Both the position numbers and the translations under genes were made by a program. Shown here piece after piece: positions 5,813 to 9,369 of a stretch of DNA of 9,369 nucleotides. The DNA comes from Fidelibacterota bacterium (GTDB taxonomy: Bacteria; Fidelibacterota; UBA2242). The stretch lies in contig JALOAB010000072.1 of NCBI GenBank assembly GCA_023229045.1, positions 1 through 9,369 of the forward strand, written 5' to 3'. How positions within the stretch are numbered: position 1 is the stretch's first letter; the number at the start of each line of letters is the position of its first letter. The notes beneath the pieces were generated by a model. That model made no database searches and was not told the DNA's origin. It worked only from the letters and a program-made list of their open reading frames with translations.

Positions 5813-6688
5813 TTACTTCTTCTCAGCCTGGGCGACAACCGATTTGAGGAAATCCAGAAACTGACTGGAGAATTCCTCGCGCTTCAAGGCCATTTCAACC
5901 GTCGTCCGCAGATAATCCAGCTTATTGCCGACGTCAAAGCGCCGACCTTCAAAAATATAAGCAAAGATCGACTCACGTTGTAATAAGAGCTGGAGTGCAT
6001 CCGTGAGTTGAATTTCCTTGTTTTTACCGGGCTTGACCTTTTCGAGCATTGGATAGATTGCAGGCGTCAGGATATATCGCCCGGCTACCGCTAAATCGGA
6101 TTTGGTTTGAGCCGGACGTGGTTTTTCAATCAGCTGATTGACTTTGTAAACGCGCTCGCTAACCTCATTACCGCTGACGATACCATACATGTCAATCTTA
6201 TCACGGGGCACTCTTTCGACGGCAATGACGGTCTGGCGATATTGATTGTAAATATCGATCAATTGCTGGGTCACGGGAATGATGGCATCGTTGATAGTAT
6301 CGCCCAGCATAACCACGAAAGGCTCATCGCCGGTGTGTTGTTTAGCATAGTAAATGGCGTCCCCGAGACCGTTAAGTTGTTTCTGCCGGATAAAATGGAT
6401 ATTAGCCATTTCGCCGATGCGACTGATACTGGTCGCCAGGTCATGCTCACCTTTCTGTTCGAGGATATATTCCAGCTCGGTGTTGCGGTCGAAATGATCT
6501 TCGATCGCGCGTTTGCCCTTGCCGGAAATTATCAAAATGTCTTCAATTCCGGAGTCGATCGCTTCCTGAACGACATACTGAATCGTGGGAGTATCAATAA
6601 TCGGCAACATTTCCTTGGGTTGGGCTTTAGTAGCCGGCAGAAAGCGCGTTCCCAATCCGGCGGCCGGTATGACTGCTTTTTTTATCAT
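5813..6688 (-). CDS. galU: UTP-sugar-1-phosphate uridylyltransferase (GalU family)
   Basis: The product has 291 residues, normal for bacterial GalU. It joins UTP with a hexose 1-phosphate, classically glucose 1-phosphate, to give the UDP-sugar and pyrophosphate in the cytoplasm. The nucleotide-binding signature is GLGTRFLPATKAQPKEMLP (11-29). Other family marks are the GLGDAI segment (107-112), metal-binding Asp130 in MLGDTI, Lys189 in IEKP, and FDVGNKLDYLRTTVEMAL (251-268). A strong AGGAGAG site precedes the ATG. The gene starts 22 nt after the glucuronokinase-like kinase gene on the same strand, so the two are almost certainly cotranscribed. That pairing suggests the substrate may include glucuronate 1-phosphate, as for plant UDP-sugar pyrophosphorylase. 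Sequence alone does not show this, and plain glucose 1-phosphate activity is the default. Confidence 0.93.
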   Translation of the reverse strand: MIKKAVIPAAGLGTRFLPATKAQPKEMLPIIDTPTIQYVVQEAIDSGIEDILIISGKGKRAIEDHFDRNTELEYILEQKGEHDLATSISRIGEMANIHFIRQKQLNGLGDAIYYAKQHTGDEPFVVMLGDTINDAIIPVTQQLIDIYNQYRQTVIAVERVPRDKIDMYGIVSGNEVSERVYKVNQLIEKPRPAQTKSDLAVAGRYILTPAIYPMLEKVKPGKNKEIQLTDALQLLLQRESIFAYIFEGRRFDVGNKLDYLRTTVEMALKREEFSSQFLDFLKSVVAQAEKK

Positions 6689-6710
6689 TATAACACTCTC
6701 CTAATTCATT

Positions 6711-7706
6711 CTAAACAATATAGGGTTTAACTACCCGGGCGTTGATTTTCTTCAAATTGACGATCAGGTGGTTGAGCATGACATCGTCTTTGTAAATGCC
6801 AATGATTGAACCGCCCGAGCCGGCAAACTTGGCTGAAGCGCCGCAATTCCGCGCGACGTCGATCATTTCCTGGTTGCTGGGACTGATATTCATGATCTTT
6901 TTGCGATTATCGAAATTGGCATCAATCAGCCGATTGAGGGTTGCTTCGTCGCCGTTTTCAATAGCGATCTTGCCTTCTTCTGCCAGTTCGGCAATCCGCT
7001 GTAGGGTTCCGACCACTTCTGCATCACCGCGTTCGTAGCGCACTTTGATATCATTCAACACCCGACCCGAGATTTTACTAAGCGAGGTTTTGTAGGCCAG
7101 ATACAGTTTAGGCAGTTTATTTTTATCCAATGGAGTATAAACTCCATGTTTTTTCTTCTCCATCGCCGCGCGGTTGAAATCCATATAGACGCAACCTTCA
7201 TAGACCTGGATCACGCGATCCTGGAGACCGGCGTTAATGCCCAGTTCTTCGACTTCAGCCGCCAGAATGAGACCCGGCAGGATTTCCTGGGGAATAGATA
7301 CCTTGAAAAATTTCATGAGCGCCCGCATGGTGGCGGTTATGATCGCGCTGGAGCCACCCAGACCGACCTGCCGCGGAATCGAGGAATTATAACGAATCGA
7401 AAAATTGCGATAATCCAGCTTGATCTCATTTTCATGGCAGTAGGTGAAGAATTTGCGGATCGCGGCTTTGATAAGGCGGTCGCCGCCGTAATAGCCCACT
7501 GAACCGATGCGCTCGATCAGATCATAGACGTTTTTATAGATATTCTGATCGGAATCGGGCGACTCGATTTTCAGTTCCGGCGTTTCATACAGCGAGATAT
7601 GCGCACCGAAGTTTGCCACGATGATGGAAATGGTTTTACCAAAATAACCGTCGGAGGGGTTACCCAGTAATCCGGCGCGGGCGTAGGCATGCGTTTCGAT
7701 TATCAT
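6711..7706 (-). CDS. GHMP-family sugar kinase, glucuronokinase-like
   Basis: The product has 331 residues. The N-terminal motif ARAGLLGNPSDGYFGKTIS (9-27) closely follows plant glucuronokinase, which has ARVGLLGNPSDVYFG from memory. The ATP-binding GHMP motif 2 is PRQVGLGGSSAIITA (111-125). The motif AGLQDRVIQVYEGCVYMDF (159-177) carries the likely catalytic Asp163, and motif 3 is SAKFAGSGGSIIGIY (291-305). In plants this enzyme phosphorylates D-glucuronate at C1 and feeds UDP-glucuronate synthesis through a pyrophosphorylase. Here the GalU-family gene follows 22 nt downstream, which fits that route. An MFS transporter is divergent. A promoter lies at 7762-7791, and the ribosome-binding site is weak (GGCGAAAATAT before the ATG). 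Other GHMP kinases (galactokinase, HddA heptose kinase) have different N-terminal motifs. Family is firm; glucuronate as substrate is probable. Confidence 0.88.
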   Translation of the reverse strand: MIIETHAYARAGLLGNPSDGYFGKTISIIVANFGAHISLYETPELKIESPDSDQNIYKNVYDLIERIGSVGYYGGDRLIKAAIRKFFTYCHENEIKLDYRNFSIRYNSSIPRQVGLGGSSAIITATMRALMKFFKVSIPQEILPGLILAAEVEELGINAGLQDRVIQVYEGCVYMDFNRAAMEKKKHGVYTPLDKNKLPKLYLAYKTSLSKISGRVLNDIKVRYERGDAEVVGTLQRIAELAEEGKIAIENGDEATLNRLIDANFDNRKKIMNISPSNQEMIDVARNCGASAKFAGSGGSIIGIYKDDVMLNHLIVNLKKINARVVKPYIV

Positions 7707-7761
7707 ATATTTTCGCCGGATCGGCTTAAGAATTTTTCGCGGTTTAAATTCATCGAAGCAT

Positions 7762-7791
7762 AATATACTCCCGCGGCGGTCTGGAAGTCAA
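7762..7791 (-). promoter_or_regulatory. Sigma70-type promoter for the kinase-galU operon
   Basis: Read on the minus strand, TTGACT (7786-7791) and TATATT (7762-7767) each match 5 of 6 consensus bases and are separated by 18 nt. Transcription would begin near 7755, leaving a leader of about 49 nt before the kinase ATG. The spacer is GC-rich (CCGCCGCGGG), in contrast to the AT-rich surroundings. Confidence 0.65.
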
Positions 7792-7984
7792 GTTATCAAT
7801 TCTTTTCGGATGTCCCGACTTTTATGTCCAAATGCTTTTAGGTTTGAAAACTGGCTGACGCAGCTTAATTTCGGCGGTAAATTTTTGTATTTAGTATTTT
7901 TAATAATTGAGTCGCCTGCCTTTAATCTTATTACGGTTTATAAGGTTAATCCATTAAAAGAATTTCCTGGATATTCATCAGATA

Positions 7985-9163
7985 ATGGAAACAATTGATA
8001 ATAAGTATAACCAAAATTTAGTATACGCCGCGGCTTATCTGGGGATGCTCATCTTTGGGATCGTCATGATATCGCTGGGCACGCTGACCACTTTCATCAT
8101 AGATCAATTCCATGCGCCTGTTACGCAGGTTGCTTCGCTGATGATGATCTTACCTTTTGGAACTCTGCTTGGTTCGCTTATCTTCGGACCGATTATCGAT
8201 CGGTATGGCTACAAGAGCCTGCTGGTTATCTGCATCCTGCTGATCGCCGGCGGCATACTGGGAATAGCGACTTTGACGAATTTCCGGCTGGTACAGCTGG
8301 CGATATTCATAATCGGCTTCGGCGGTGGAATCATCAACGGCGGTACGAACGCTCTGGTGGCTGACATAAGCGGCGTCGAGAAAGGCGCCAAACTCAGTCT
8401 GCTGGGAGCTTTTTTCGGAATCGGCGCTTTCGGTTTCCCGCTATTGGTAGGTTTTTTGGTCAATTACTTTTCCTATCAAAGTATTATCAAGGCGGTGGGT
8501 CTGCTGATCTTACTGACAACCGGTTTGTTCGCCTGCATTCAATTTCCCGCGCCCAAACAAAAAGCAAAAGGCGCCGGTTTCAGTGAATTGAAAATATTGA
8601 AAAGCCCCATCCTGCTTTTGATCGGCATCATCCTCTTTTTTGAAAGCGGCATGGAAGGTATCGCCAGCAACTGGACGGCTCTCTATTTAACGAAAGAGCG
8701 AGGACTGGAAACCGATACGGCTCTCTACGCTCTGTCATTTATCATTCTCGGTCTGACGGCGATGCGGTTGATTTTGGGATTTACCCTCAAATATATCCGC
8801 GATCATATTATTCTGTATGTGTGCTTTGGACTGATCCTGACCGGGACTTTGCTGGTCCTGATCAATACTAAATACATTATCGTAATCGCTGGATTAACTA
8901 TATTGGGCGCCGGTTTTGGAGCGATTTTTCCAATTCTGCTGGGTTATCTCGGCAATCTCTTTTCCGAGGCTTCAGGTACGGCTTTCAGCTTCGTTTTCAG
9001 CATGGCTTTAATTGGCAATATGATTATCAATGCCGGAGTCGGTCAAATCACTCACAACGGCAATTTTCACTATTACCTGTTCGTTCTGCTGATTTGCCTT
9101 TTATTACAGGTGCTGACGTTTAGCGTAATCGCCAAAAAGATTACCACCAAAGTAAAAGCCTGA
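7985..9163 (+). CDS. Major facilitator superfamily transporter, 12 TM
   Basis: The product has 392 residues with about 12 hydrophobic helices and a short cytoplasmic N-terminus (1-11). The MFS motif A lies between TM2 and TM3 as GSLIFGPIIDRYGYK (63-77). TM4 carries GFGGGIINGGTNALVAD (111-127), and the central cytoplasmic loop lies at about 188-206 (PAPKQKAKG). TM7 starts with FFESGMEGIASNWTALYL (218-235), a pattern seen in FucP-like and related sugar-transporting MFS branches. Direction and substrate cannot be read from sequence. Being divergent from the kinase-galU operon across a 278-nt shared region, it could import the sugar the kinase uses; this is inference. The start lacks a clear ribosome-binding site. 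The stop is followed within 23 nt by a repeat hairpin. Confidence 0.9.
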   Translation: METIDNKYNQNLVYAAAYLGMLIFGIVMISLGTLTTFIIDQFHAPVTQVASLMMILPFGTLLGSLIFGPIIDRYGYKSLLVICILLIAGGILGIATLTNFRLVQLAIFIIGFGGGIINGGTNALVADISGVEKGAKLSLLGAFFGIGAFGFPLLVGFLVNYFSYQSIIKAVGLLILLTTGLFACIQFPAPKQKAKGAGFSELKILKSPILLLIGIILFFESGMEGIASNWTALYLTKERGLETDTALYALSFIILGLTAMRLILGFTLKYIRDHIILYVCFGLILTGTLLVLINTKYIIVIAGLTILGAGFGAIFPILLGYLGNLFSEASGTAFSFVFSMALIGNMIINAGVGQITHNGNFHYYLFVLLICLLLQVLTFSVIAKKITTKVKA

Positions 9164-9173
9164 GACGGTAACT

Positions 9174-9269
9174 CGATGGTCATTATCCGGCGACTGCCGG
9201 AGTCATTGATGGTCATTTATAGTCATTGATAGTCATTAAGGTATTGAGGGCATTCATTTTGAAATTTGC
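9174..9269 (+). repeat. Modular interspersed repeat, right copy A (short)
   Basis: The hexamer GTCATT starts at 9179, 9202, 9212, 9222 and 9232. A perfect hairpin TCCGGC GACT GCCGGA (9186-9201) lies in the 23-bp gap between the first two. The copy ends in AAGGTATTGAGGGCATTC and TTTTGAAATTTG. The reverse complement aligns with positions 16-100 of the left repeat. It begins just after the MFS stop, so the hairpin may also act on that transcript, although no T-run follows it. Confidence 0.85.
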
Positions 9270-9369
9270 ATTCGATGGTCATTAGCCGCTGACGCGGCGT
9301 CATTGATGGTCATTCAATTGTCATTATCCGGCGACTGCCGGAGTTATTGATGGTCATTTATAGTCATTA
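9270..9369 (+). repeat. Modular interspersed repeat, right copy B (cut by window end)
   Basis: GTCATT or GTTATT starts at 9279, 9299, 9309, 9320, 9343, 9353 and 9363. The first gap holds a second hairpin type, GCCGC TGAC GCGGC (9285-9298). The 23-bp gap after 9320 holds the first type (9327-9342). Positions 9321-9368 repeat 9180-9227 with one mismatch, an offset of 141 bp. The order of elements matches the reverse complement of the full left copy, so the missing end should carry the AT-rich tail. Confidence 0.85.

Noticed and set aside
6107..6730. 207-residue open frame on the plus strand
   Set aside because: It lies entirely antisense to the well-supported galU gene and the end of the kinase gene, has no recognisable motifs, and looks like a mirror frame of GalU codons.
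7810..7998. 62-residue open frame on the plus strand before the MFS gene
   Set aside because: It has no ribosome-binding site and no family features, and it runs past the MFS start in another frame. It is probably chance reading of the promoter region.
9164..9201. Rho-independent terminator for the MFS gene
   Set aside because: The 6-bp GC hairpin at 9186-9201 is well placed, but no T-run follows it and the same hairpin recurs as part of the repeat.
9174..9369. CRISPR array
   Set aside because: The repeated units are short degenerate hexamers at 10-11 bp spacing with hairpins. There are no constant 25-40 bp repeats separated by unique spacers, and no cas genes are present.

Overview
This is a bacterial chromosomal segment of moderate GC with eight confident protein-coding genes plus one probable acetyltransferase gene. 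The intergenic spaces are unusually rich in palindromes and interspersed repeats. The taxon cannot be fixed. A 216-residue Thermotoga-type DapB, a plant-like glucuronokinase homologue and intergenic repeats resembling those I know from environmental, mostly uncultured lineages suggest a free-living Gram-negative-like bacterium, perhaps near the FCB/Zixibacteria/Calditrichota groups. That placement is a low-confidence inference.

Layout from left to right. Positions 11-160 hold a modular repeat, followed by a leader with a 15-nt palindrome and then a divergent YchF-family ATPase gene (234-1316, +). Its 3' end faces a HAD phosphatase gene (1486-2196, -). A 141-bp nested palindrome fills the space between them, and a second repeat supplies the phosphatase's last codons and stop. 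A second HAD phosphatase (2419-3099, +) is divergent from the first. A gene-free 353-nt gap follows, ending in a terminator-like hairpin just upstream of dapA. dapA (3453-4331) and dapB (4328-4978) overlap by 4 nt and encode the first two steps of the diaminopimelate/lysine branch from aspartate semialdehyde. A GNAT-like acetyltransferase gene (5136-5714, +) appears to be transcribed as a leaderless mRNA.

On the minus strand, a GHMP kinase closely resembling plant glucuronokinase (6711-7706) is followed 22 nt later by a GalU-family UTP-sugar-1-phosphate uridylyltransferase gene (5813-6688). A good sigma70-type promoter lies upstream. Together they would convert a free sugar, plausibly glucuronate, to the sugar 1-phosphate and then to the UDP-sugar. 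A divergently transcribed MFS transporter (7985-9163, +) could supply the sugar. The window ends in two further copies of the left-hand repeat in inverted orientation (9174-9369), so the segment is bracketed by the same repeat family.

The most notable items are the modular hairpin/hexamer repeat family, the 141-bp nested palindrome, the kinase-pyrophosphorylase operon, the putative attenuator ahead of dapA, the leaderless promoter at 5099-5127, and the loss of the switch II motif in the YchF homologue. No CRISPR array, phage, transposase, rRNA or tRNA was seen.
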